Positions 12,301 through 23,129 of a DNA stretch of 64,000 nt are shown here, piece after piece. Within the stretch, counting starts at the first letter, position 1, and the number at the start of each line of letters is the position of its first letter. The DNA comes from Lepidodermella squamata (taxonomy: Eukaryota > Gastrotricha), in contig JBLDXI010000042.1 of assembly GCA_047495785.1 (NCBI GenBank), forward strand, positions 4,898,001 to 4,962,000. Reading direction: 5' to 3'. The notes under the pieces were generated by a model, which saw only the letters and a program-made list of their open reading frames with translations, was not told where the DNA came from and searched no databases. Both the position numbers and the translations under genes were made by a program.

Positions 12301-12549
12301 CGGGCGGGGAGTTACAATAACGGCTTTAACCGGTGTGGAATTATTCGCTCGAACAGCCCGAGGCGTTGTAGTAGGTCTCACGTACCGGCTAGTCGAATTC
12401 GTGGCGATGAATGTGAAATCAGTTTCATTCGACGGCCGTTCGATCCAGGTTATGTTAAACGACGTAGTGGATGCGACGAAATTAAGGCAGATCAACGCGA
12501 TGAGTTGCAACATTTTAGGATGAGATATTATTGTTGTTGATAGTATCAA
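9367..12549 (-). CDS. Secreted mucin-like protein with a SUEL (rhamnose-binding lectin) domain
   Basis: Three exons: 12549-11667 (donor GTAAGT), 11033-10320, 9728-9367, giving 652 aa with matching phases. The N-terminus is a signal peptide (the second Met, MLQLIALICLNFVAS, is the likelier start). Residues about 40-250 form a Thr-rich mucin-like stalk with runs of Thr and many NxT sites, expected to be heavily O-glycosylated. Exon 2 carries a SUEL-type lectin domain: LACDNSIIVLKCP, AAYGRTDPKTC (the family's YGRTD..TC motif), then later Cys pairs ending FSCSY. SUEL domains bind L-rhamnose/D-galactose on cell surfaces. The last 230 residues are basic and unassigned. There is no transmembrane segment, so it is probably extracellular. 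A TATATA lies about 105 bp upstream (12654-12659). Confidence 0.72.
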
Positions 12550-14313
12550 ATTTTCGTTATTGTATATGTTTTGGGATATATTTCCGCGATATATGCCGTG
12601 AAAAATGGATTTTTCCTATTACAACAACACAATATAGCTGCCGTTGCTGTCGGTATATAATTGACGCGCCAAGTCAGTATAAATCGTAAAAATGCAGTGT
12701 CACAAATCTTCTCGCGCCGGCGTGTAATAAAAATTCGCCTCTTTTGTAAGTATACGCAGATGATATAGCATATAATTCAACTGCGCGTGCGCGCAGATGT
12801 CACATCGCGCGCGCTTCCCCTCGCCTCCCAATAAAATGAATCGCGAACATATTTTCCGACTTGTCATCCATATTATACTATAATATCCATCCGTCCGATG
12901 CATACGTCGTCCGATTATAGCAGGCGATCAATAGTGCTATTTCTGCGAATTTTGATGTGTTAAAACTTTTGTACTGCCTGCGATTGTCCTCGCGCGGGAG
13001 CAAGCGGACGGATATCCGGAATGATGATTCCACTTGCAAGAATGAAATCGCAGCAGAAAATAATATTTCTTGCTCCGGTTTCCTTAGAATTAGGGTTATT
13101 GCGCGTTACATAAGCCTTGCCCGAAATAGAAAGTGATGGCAAAATTGACATCCGGGATTTCTTCAGGAAATCCGGTTGCTTTTGCTTCCGGAGGAAAATC
13201 CCAGGTCCACGCATTCAAGAATTATTGGAAGAAAAGGAAAGTTTTGGAAAATAATTTGGAAAATACAAATAAAACAGATTTTCTGTTTCTTATGATAGAA
13301 ATTTATGATAAATCCTTAAACCTTAAAGCGGTCAAGGCCCGCTGCATCAAATTAACCAAGACCATTTTGGTTAATTCCTTCCCACTCCCGTCGAGTTCTC
13401 GCTATGCCACGACCAGTATCCCAGCTTAAAAACTTGAGTCTTGATCCCAGAGCTTTGGATTTGATTTGATTTGATTTACGGCTTGAATCACTGACCCCTT
13501 TCAATCAATCAAAACCAATCAATGTCCCACTTTCACGGAACTAAATCAATCAAATCAAATCATTGACACCGATAAAAGTTGATCACCAAAATTTTCTTTG
13601 AAGAGCTCATCCTGGGCCCAGGATCGTTGAGAAATGCCTCGCTTAGGACCACACAGGCATCCACATCATGTCAGATGTTTGCGTTTTGTTATGATTTCAT
13701 TAGTGTACCGGTCAATTTATGTTTATACCCATACCAGCAACCTGTTTTCTACTGGCTGGTATATGCGACAAGTTTCAACGTCTGGGCCGATTGCAAGCGC
13801 GAAGTAGGATCCTCGAACTAGGGGATATTTGCGCTGAAAAACGGAATTCAAGTTGAGTTATGAAAAAATGACTGAACTGCGCTCGGCAACTTCATGTATT
13901 TATCAATATTCTGTCAATCGATCTGATTATAATATCATGTCTGCTATTGGTCGTATGACATTTCGGCCCACGACTTTTCAGCCCCGACTTTTTAGTCCCG
14001 TCAATTGAGCCGGAGGACAATTCAGCCCGCGACTTAAGAGCCCATGTTCAAATAAAAATGAGCCCAAAATGTTTATTTCAAAGACGAAATTTCCACATTC
14101 GACATTTTAGCCGCATCTCCGGAGCTAATTGTTCGACATCTCAGCATTCCCTAGGATAGCTGTGCACATATAGAAGTAAAGAAAAACATCAACCTCGTTT
14201 ATTCATAACCACAATTCCATCTACGCATAGTCACATGCTTTGAATACGGCTCTACTCAAACTCTACTGAGCCAAGTCTTTACGATCATATCAATCATTCA
14301 CCTGAGAAGCTGA
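12550..14313. other. Intergenic with AT-rich inverted repeat
   Basis: 1.76 kb with no supported gene. At 13455-13560 GATTTGATTTGATTTGATTT is followed about 80 bp later by its inverted counterpart AATCAATCAAATCAAATC. A stretch at 13960-14060 repeats AGCCC/GACTTTT-type words. An 80-aa ORF at 13579-13821 has no recognisable features. Confidence 0.4.
13455..13563. repeat. Inverted repeat of TTTGA units
   Basis: GATTTGATTTGATTTGATTT near 13458-13478 pairs with AATCAATCAAATCAAATCAT near 13542-13562, with TCAATCAATCAAAACC words between. It may be a decayed TIR element or a local hairpin. Confidence 0.45.
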
Positions 14314-17300
14314 TCAGCTGATGCAAGCGAACGGAAATCGTTCAAATATTCCACGATTCGGATAGTAACATGGGTGTAGCTGCAGCTGACCATCGGCCAA
14401 CCAATAGCCTACAAATGTGACATAAAGCGCGCATAAAGCATTAAATTCGCAAAGATTGTCAACTCACAGTGCTGCTTAGGGTCCGGAGCAGGATTATTCT
14501 CTATGCTAATAAGTGCGCTGTCGAATTCCTCGCCTGATATCCACTTTTTCTCAGCTAGATCGATTCGCCTGCCGTCTAGCCACAGCGATGAGTCGAGCTC
14601 AGCAGCTTTATCGCTCACAAAGCTGTTTGTAGCGTCATCTTTCACCACAGGCAATGTCTTGTTCAGCGACTTGCACAGGTCCGAAGCAGCCGACCAATTA
14701 GCAGGTTGAGTTAGCATAGTGTAGTCTGACAAGTCCTGTATCATAGGTCCCATTTTCCCACGAGCTACTTTTTTCAAGTAAAAATGACTCACTTTGCCGA
14801 CGCACAGCACATTACTAAGGGTTTTCAAGCAGTTTTCACTAGAAATGCCATACTCCATAACAAGACCTGTCCGTCGAAAAACTCAAAATTATAGCGCAAC
14901 AAGATTACTGTAGACGTAGTAATTTTCGTGTGGATTAATTTTCGCGTTTTGACAAAACTTCCAAGTCAAATTTGCCGCCGATCAAAGGCAAAATGCCGAA
15001 ATCGATCGCCGCGAATTTAAAAATATCGCGCAAATAACTACTTTACGTTAGTCTCCTAAATCGTAAAAATAGTTAATAGTAATTTAGCAAAGCCAAATGG
15101 TGCATTTCTAAATTCCAACCTAGAAACTGCACCGCGTATCGCAATTGAAGTGCAAAATGGTTTGATGCTCTTCAAGACTTTTCTTACTTAGTACAATTTT
15201 CATATTCTGGAAAGGAAGAATTGAGCTTACAAGATCCGCTGGAGCCCGGGCCATTGCTATTCCAGTACGGTGACAACATGTCGACTATTGAGTTGTCTTG
15301 TTCCCAGCGGAAAACGTGTGTCAAGCCAACGGTAACGGAGGGGTTACTAGCAGCAACAAGCACGATTTTCAAAGCCGCCAAGTCAGCCGGGGTGGGGAAC
15401 GTAGCGAGACGGCCACCGTAATATGCGCACATGGAGTTTACATAGCCGTAAGGGCCGGAAACCTTCAGTAAGAAGTACGTTCTGTTTGAGCCCTGTGCGG
15501 GAATGTCCAGTTGGCATATGGCGTGATTAATTGCGAATGTCGATGCAGTAGTGAACGTTTTAACCTTCAACAATCAAAATTAAATAAGACGATTGACAAG
15601 CAAAATGTGGCTCACTCGGGTAGTTCCAGCAGGGCAGGTGTTGTAACACTTCTTGCCGGTTGGCGTGTTGCATTGCACAGCATACTGGTGATGAAATATA
15701 AGCTTATAGCACCTTGATAGTAGACAATAGTTTTACCCAAGACTCGCAGTTTTCCTTAGTGCGGAAGACACCAATCGAGTACTCGCCCGTTTCGTTTGCG
15801 AAGCAGCCGGTGCTGTTAAGACGGCAGGCCGTGAACCTGCCATCTGCCACATTGAAACACCGCTTGTGAGGCTGCCTGTTGTCAATCAGCGTAGCTGAAT
15901 TTACGGAAACAGGAACATGGTTTTTTACTGAAGCTCTCTTGTAAAACACTCACCGTCCTCAGTTTGAAGACAAGCTTCGAGACTTTTGAGTTTCGTTTTG
16001 CCCTTGACCTGGAAAAAAAATATATTTGAGAATTAGCAACATCAATGCAATAGGAACAAGCATAGTGTAATAATAGGTTTTCTTCGAAGCTTCATTGTAA
16101 TTTCAAATAGGTCGATCATACATCTTCCCCTTTGCATGGAATTCCGCTTGGCAGACACATGGTTAATCGACCTCCATCAGGTTCTACACAGGCGTCGAAG
16201 GTCTTGCTCTGCAAGATAACGAAAAATAAGCTGGCATGCTGGCATGCTGTAAAAAAAAGTATTTTCACCGTAAAATTTGTTTCAAAGGCCTTGCATTGCG
16301 CGAAATTGGATCGCAATCGGTACAAATTGTTGAAGGATCCGCTGACCTTTACGTAGATGAATAGAAGAAATAATTTCTCAGTCAAACTAAAAAGGCATTT
16401 GAAAATAACAGTTTGCTGTAGTCAGAGTCAGAACTATAACAGATCGAAAACTAACGATCTCTTCATAAGTGATAATGTTATTCACGGTCGGAGGTTTTTC
16501 ACTCCGACTATGTAAAATTAGACACGAAATTCGACTGCTCTCAACAGAGCCTGATCATCCATTAGGCAAGTAGGGCAGTTGCCTTAGGGCCCGATGAAAT
16601 TTTGGCAAATCAGTTAAAAACTAAAGGGGCCCCTTACCATCAAGGGCCTGCTTGGGCCAGATCTGCGATTTGCCTTAGGGCCCTTGGTAATTTTCAGGTG
16701 TCATGATCCGGCACTGGTTCTCAAGTAAGCTTTTATAAACCGCGTGTTTACTGGCAACACTGCCAACAAGCGCAAATTCTTCGAAAATGCTCGAAAAAAT
16801 AATAAACAATAATAATTAAAATTAAAATAAATTCGGAACATTTTATATTGTCGGATAGAGGACATTCTGACCGTTTACAGCATAATTTTCTTTGGTTATT
16901 TCAATTGTTATTTTGATACTTATTATCATCAGAACATTGATCGAGTGTCTAATCTATAACTTTGTTTTCTCCTACTACACATTTCCTGTCCTAAATCTGA
17001 ACTTGTCCTGCAATTATATGTTGTTTTCCCTAACATTGACAAGCTGCCCTCTCTTGGGCGTATGGGCTTTCAAATAAAAATAAAATAAATAAAAATAATT
17101 CGATATCCCTGAAATAATTCGAAACAGCTTTTGATTTGATTTGAAACGAAAGTGATTTCACGGCATCACTAAAGAATAATGTTAGAATTACCTGAATCTC
17201 ACCGTCTTTGCAGGCATGACTGCCCGTTCTACAGCGTGTCGTGAATGTCGACAATTTGTAACACAGCCTAGCCGTCTGTAATAGGGCAAATGATGAGTTG

Positions 17301-17581
17301 TAGGATGGTCGACTTGGAAAATAATGGCAAACCCACGGCTTTCATGCACATAGATCGGAAAAGGTACTTTCTACCATACTGAGCAACAGCAAAAATCAAT
17401 AGCCTGAAATGATAGCGCAATGGCTCACCGCATATTCTTTCAAAAGATTGCAGCCATTTGGCATCTTGCGACAATTTGTAAACGAGTCGTCGAACTGTGA
17501 GAAACAGCGAACCCAGACGCTGCATTGCGCCATGCCAATCAAAGTAGCCGTTAGGACGGCATATTTCAGATCAAAAAACAT
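14314..17581 (-). CDS. Secreted Cys-rich protein with two C-type lectin-like domains
   Basis: Ten exons: 17581-17429, 17275-17192, 16208-16122, 16008-15954, 15894-15737, 15684-15616, 15564-15188, 14838-14793, 14735-14468, 14408-14314, giving 463 aa with all phases matching. A signal peptide (MFFDLKYAVLTATLIGMAQC) is followed by degenerate Cys-rich modules of the type C-x(n)-T-x-C-x(n)-C, e.g. ACVEPDGGRLTMCLPSG and RCFNVADGRFTACRLNSTGC. Residues about 203-343 form a first C-type lectin-like domain (MCAYYGGRLATFPTPADL; Trp and Cys in the second half). Residues 344-463 form a second (WSAASDLCKSLNKTLPVV, SSLWLDGRR, closing FPFAC). Canonical Ca-binding EPN/QPD and WND motifs are not evident, so sugar binding is uncertain. 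Splicing of exons 9 and 10 creates a Cys at the join, as the fold requires. Confidence 0.78.
16553..16700. repeat. Dispersed GGGCCC-type repeat in intron 2 of the lectin gene
   Basis: CATTAGGCAAG, TTGCCTTAGGGCCC, GGGGCCCCTTACC and a second TTGCCTTAGGGCCC. It is an inverted, diverged copy of the repeat at 1560-1680. Confidence 0.5.
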
Positions 17582-19368
17582 TTATTTCCCCTTTTCGGAA
17601 AAATGAAAATTTATTAAATGATTCGTTCACCGGAAACAGACACAGTGGTTTCATTTACAAACACGTGATTCGGTCACGCGAGTTCTCTCTGAATGAAAAT
17701 CGCGTGAGCGACAGTTGTTGACTGCTTTTTCACGATAACGGACCGGGCTGGCGGGGTGCTAGTGATTTTGACCGAGAACCAAATGGACGGACGAAAAAAA
17801 TAATTTGGTTGAACGAAATTCTCTCAATGAAAATTCAAGATCGCGCGTGTGGCTGTTGTTGACTGTTTTTTTTCAACCAAGAAATTAGTATCTGACTTCA
17901 ATACAATCATTCAGCTATAGGGTCTTTCAGCTGCGTGCATTTTCTATAATTAGATAGCCACTGATTTATGATATAGGTATTTGATAATTACAAATCAGTC
18001 GTCGCCTCTTCATTTCCTCGTATCACAAGGTAAAGAAGTAGAAAATGAAAGCGGAGCACAAAAAATTGAAAGGGCGCATTATGCGCCTCCAACCGGTGAA
18101 CTTCGAGGATAGAAAACCCAATAACTCCCAGCTCAAGTTTACGATAAAGGCAAGAAAAAATATTGAATGCTAAGAAGCAAAACAAACCATTTCGCAAGTT
18201 TTATACCTGAGTTCCCGATAAATTTACCCAGATATCAATATCTTCCATCAGATGACATGGTGGTGCAGTGGTCACTAGTGCGCTGATTGATGTCACCTTA
18301 CCAGGTTCTGTTCCTAGTCCAGCAGACCAACTTTTTAACAGTTTTTCTGATTAGGCAAAACTTTGAATTATCGCGAAACAGCGGCCTCAAGCCGTTCGGC
18401 AGCACACCAGTCAATTGATAATTAATTGATTTAATCCGGGTAGCAGACGCTATGGTCGGAAAATTTGGAAGCTATATACATTAAACGTCATGCCTTAAGT
18501 GATCGATTTTTTCAAATGTTGTCTCATATTTCTCACGAAAAGAAATTATCAAGACTGAGCAGCAATTGCCCACCTCAAATCTTATACCACGTGAAAGAGC
18601 AGCTCGCGTTCTATAGGCATGCAAAATTTGGTAGAAAACGGAGATATCCGTTTTGAGAGCGCACTTCTATAATAATGGAGATCACTATTTCAGCTTGAGT
18701 GCTTACTCTGGTCATTTTTTTCTCTATGCGTTTACCATGATACCAGAATTTTGCGATAGAATATGATAGTCGTTGTTGCACGATGTTTCGAAATCGAGAA
18801 TCAGCTTTCGAGGAAAGCTATCTATAAATCGCATGGAAAATGTCTGCTCCGTCATTGTTTTTAGTTCATCCTATGCTGACAATTTCGTCGGAGAAAGTAT
18901 TTTTATTTGCTTTTGTATAATAATTATTAACGAGCCAATTGTATAGATTGGACAATGCCTCCACTCTAATCACAAAAATGATGAGATCTAGCAATTAAGG
19001 GTTTGTTGCATACAGCTACAAGCGTGCGTTTAAGCCGCCAGCGACAACCTACAGTGTTGCCAATGAGTGGAACAACAAACTAGCACGTCCCCATGAGATA
19101 TACCTATGCTAGATAAACGATTTTCTGCAGAAATACAAACTTCAGGATATGAGTTTTTTGTTGAAAATTTACTGCAGAGCACAAGCGTCAACTACATTCA
19201 GAAAATAGCAGATTATAAGTTATTCATTTCGCATCGCCAGACAGCTTTACTCCAGGACGGCAATTAGCAGCTATTAGCAAATAGCTTCCTTATCAGAGGG
19301 CGGATTAACGGATCATACACCACGCTTGAGAAACAAGTGACATCGCCGATTCCCCAATAACATTGAAA
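17582..19368. other. Divergent intergenic region with a duplicated segment
   Basis: Between the lectin gene (-) and the channel gene (+). Segments 17690-17735 and 17815-17870 are diverged direct duplicates (TTCTCTCTGAATGAAAATC... GTTGTTGACTG). At 18255-18340 a tRNA-like A-box (TGGTGCAGTGGT) and B-box-like GGTTCTGTTCC suggest a worn SINE fragment. No gene recognised. Confidence 0.4.
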
Positions 19369-22300
19369 ATGGCGTTTCAGCATAACCTCGCGCTATGGTA
19401 CCTGCTTGCTTCAACAGCTGCTTCAGGTTTACAAAACTAAAAGAAGTCAGCTTTCTATGTAACTTGAGTCCTTTTGCAGTATTTGTTTGGACCCAGTTGA
19501 TTGAACCTATTCCGCTAACAGATTACGTCCCACTTCCTAGCGCTTTCGCAGGGAAACCGCGTTTGATTCGAAATCATTCGTTCGATAAAACCAACAGTAG
19601 CCTCAATGGCAACGCCGTCATGACAACTCTGTGGAACTACCCGATAACAACGGTAGCCGATGGATATCAGCTCAACTCGATGAATAACACCAGTCGTTCA
19701 TCGGGCATGGGTAGTTTTTTCGTCATGAGCCAGCGTATCGCCGATGATATGTACCCTATGCGCATTGAATTCGAAGTTGTGGCGCGGTACAAAACCGTCA
19801 ACTCCAGCGCTTGGTTTGGCTTCTTCATGAGTCATTACATGGCTGCAGATTTAGGTGACATTTACGTTCTGCTTCAGCCTAGAACATTCAGAGAAAATTA
19901 ATCGGACGCTAAGATTTTGAAGGGAAGAGATTAAGAAAGGACAACTCCAGCGAAAAACCATTTCTGTTTAAAATTTAGGTAAAACCAGCAGCCAAGCTAC
20001 AGACTTCGATACATTTTCGTCCTATGGCGTTGGCATATCGTTGTGGCAGAAACTGGAGATGGGAGGACGGCTTTATGCCAGCTTTAATGACAGCGTCTAC
20101 ACCGTGAAGACGAGAAATGCTTCGCTGCCATTCAAAAACACGTTCGCCTCACTACCCGGATGTGGCAGCAGCGCCATTCTTGACTCATCGGGTAGATCCA
20201 ACTACCGAATGGTACTACAGGCCGTGGGTTCAAAGCTGAACGTAAGCAAATTTGAATTCCGGTATTGAAATTCGGTTACACCTTTTCGGTAGGTTCCCTT
20301 TGTCTGGTGCGACGATTTTACCAGCCGCAACTTGCTTCACCGACCTGGATATCACCAACTTCCCAAAGCTGCTGTACCTGTGGTCAGCCCAAGCTGATTT
20401 TGCCGCAATCTACGGAGCCGATGGAGATGTTCTCATCAGGAAATTGTGAGTTGCTGAGAAACCAGAAAAATTCGTTTGATGAAAATTCTCGTCCCATAGT
20501 AATACGTGGCAACTTAAAGCAACCATAACACCAAATCCTGACTTCTACTCGCTTCAGCTTCCCGATGGCATGGGTGGCCCAACTCAGCATTCACCTATGG
20601 CAAGCTTTGATTCAAACATCCCTGACACGGTTGCTGCTTCGGTCTTCGACACAGCATGGCTTTCGAGTGGAGGATATGTTCTCACTAACGCCTCGAGTCC
20701 TAACGGCAGTAGAAAACTGAGGATTATGGTAGGAATTCAGAATGTGTTGACATCAGTTATGAGATTTGCTCGAGATTTATTCGGATGTAGCAGGCAGATA
20801 AAGCCTCTAAATACAACATAATATTGCATTGGATCTCCAAATGCTGCTATATACTAATATTGTGCCTGTTTTTTTGGCTTTGTGGCTATCAATGCTTGGG
20901 CATGCCAATGCGCATCGAGATTGATATAGAAGTTCGGTATAAAACCGACGGATCGCAAGCCTGGCTTGGAATAACCCCAACACTCGAAAACTATGGAGAA
21001 GATGCCCTAGATTGGCATAAATTAGGCAAGTGGATAATTTCTCCGTCTTTTAATCGCTGATTTCTTTTGTTTGAAGAGAGTGTACAAAATAACACAATTC
21101 ACGACGGCCTTTCCAATACGATTGGAACGTATTTCTGGCAGCGATTGGGCCTCAACGCCGGCGAGTTCTACGGCAGTCAAATATTCCCAAAGGTCTCTCA
21201 GAAAACAGCTGTCCCTCTTAGTTACACTGCTTCCTCAACCGCTGGTTGTGGAGACACCTCGCTGTTTGATACATCTGGCATAGCTCGCTATCGGCTTTAC
21301 ATTCAAGGTCCACAAACTCAAACAATAAGAGTAAGAAGACTTTGATAATGTAATGTCTTTTACAAGGATGGTTTCATACTTCCTATCCTAGCTATCAATA
21401 AGTCGCCTGCCAGCTGACAAAACTGCCAACGTCTGCTTTTACACTTCGCCCAACTTTACTTACGATGCCACGACGCATTTGTTCATCTATGGTTTAAATG
21501 GAGGAAACGCTTCAATCACGATTCTCAATCTGTAAGAGAGCAGCTGTATGACTCAGCGTAAAATAATGGTTTTTCCTGTTACACTAGAAACGTATGGTAT
21601 CTCACCGCTGGCTCCAACACCACAATGCAAAGACCTTCGACTTCTTCAACTACGTCAACTACAACGACGAGTACCACTACCACGACTAAACCAACCACTA
21701 GAACATCGTCAACGCCATCTACTCCTCCTCCAACTTCACCTACCACTACCACTGGAATCTTTACAACGACTAGGACCGCTTCCAGTTCTGCTTCCTCGAA
21801 GCCCCAATCAAGCGAGAGTGCGACTCAAGCTATGCCTATTGTCGATCCTCAGACCGGCTTCCCGATTCCAGCTGTGATTGAGGGAAATGTCCCACCGAAA
21901 GTACAAATTGAGGACATCATGCCATGCCCATTGATATCAATCCAACAGCGAGTCCCCGAGGTCGGCACCAAAATCTGGGCAACTTTTTCCATCGAGCGGC
22001 TTGTAGCCCTGGATCAATCTGAACAAAACATGGCTTTATGGGGTGCCTTATTGCTGCAATGGGTCGTCTCTTCCTGCGACAGTTCCTACACTGCCCCGAA
22101 TAGCGATGAAAAGGAGCGACTTGTTTCAACCAAGCGAACCGACATTTGGCGGCCATCTGTCATTTTCGCCAACTCGACAACCGATTTCTATCTGACCAAC
22201 CCCGTGTACGGTGATAAGATGGAAATCGTCTATACTATCCAACGGTGCCTAATCGAACGCTAATTTTCCACTGGAACCGAGTTGGCATGTTCCGAGCTGG

Positions 22301-23007
22301 TTGTAAACTTGATCTGACGCTGTTTCCTTTCGACGACCAGACCTGTGATTTCATGTTCCAACTTGATGAACCGGCGAGTTTTATCGCATTTGGAGGGATG
22401 GTTGTCGAAACTTCGACTAGTTTGTCTATGGGTGTGTGGAATCTCAAGTCGCAGAACATGACGCTTGGAACTTTCACGTGGCGAGCCATGCAACTCTCGT
22501 TTGCAAAGGTTTGCCAGCCATTTCATTACACAGGATTAGGACGAATGATTTATACTTCTCTTAGGTAACACTGAACTACAAACGAGATCCCGCTTATTAC
22601 ATGCTGAACCTTATCATTCCTTGATACATTCTGGTCGCCCTTGCCTTCGCCACTTTCCTCATGGACCCTGCTTCCAGCGACCGCCCAGCAATCTGCTGCA
22701 CCCTCCTGTTGTCTCTAACGGTGGCTCAGGCTAACGTCCTCGCCAGTGTGCCGCAAACCAGTCACCAAATTCTGTTTGCCAACTATGTGCTGTGCCTCGC
22801 TGGTCTCGCTGCAGCCATCTTCATTTACGAATTTGTGCTGTCTGCTGTAGCTTCACGTGACAAAACTGGTAAATTCGAGCAGATCGTCCCGCTGAAAGGC
22901 CTGCCACAACTTACGCTGGCTCGTGTCTGCGACGTGCTGGCTTTCATGGCGCCTTCTTCATCCTTCTCGCCATCAATCTCTACTTAATCTCGGCTGCCAA
23001 CCTGTAA
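19369..23007 (+). pseudogene. Cys-loop ligand-gated ion channel with duplicated ectodomain, disrupted
   Basis: The signal peptide (MAFQHNLALWYLLAS, exon 19369-19426) is followed by two tandem copies of an unknown extracellular module (exons 19480-19854, 19979-20241, 20293-20445, then 20500-20728 through 21392-21531). Each copy has a PMRIE(F/I)(E/D)(V/I) motif and a G-C-G-x(2)-(A/S) motif. A Thr/Ser-rich linker (about 21625-21790) leads to a ligand-binding domain with the canonical Cys-loop CKLDLTLFPFDDQTC. M1-M3 follow (exon 22565 on), with M2 SLTVAQANVLASVP. Damage: a -1 shift at about 22244, TGA at 22622-22624 inside M1 (after NLIIP), and a -1 shift at about 22942 before M4, which is hydrophobic in another frame and stops at 23005-23007. 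The acceptor before about 20890 and the 20242-20292 junction are also unsatisfactory. An AATAAA lies at 23123-23128. Pseudogene is likeliest; sequencing error is the alternative. Confidence 0.72.
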
Positions 23008-23129
23008 TTATGGCTATTGTGCTTGATCCAATGAAAGAATTGGGCGAGCAAGTATGCAGAAATATCAGCGTTGGAAGCTTAGAAGCAGAGTGCGTTGGAA
23101 TTGCCGAAATCTTTGAACTTTGAATAAAG

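Noticed and set aside
20242-20292. 31-bp intron in the channel gene
   Set aside because: It would restore the phase (GTATTG donor at 20262) but is shorter than any other intron here; the strong GTAAGC donor at 20242 gives the wrong phase, so the junction is left unresolved.
22622-22624. TGA in M1 read as selenocysteine or programmed readthrough
   Set aside because: No SECIS-like structure was recognised downstream, the site is a membrane helix, and two frameshifts elsewhere in the gene make decay simpler.
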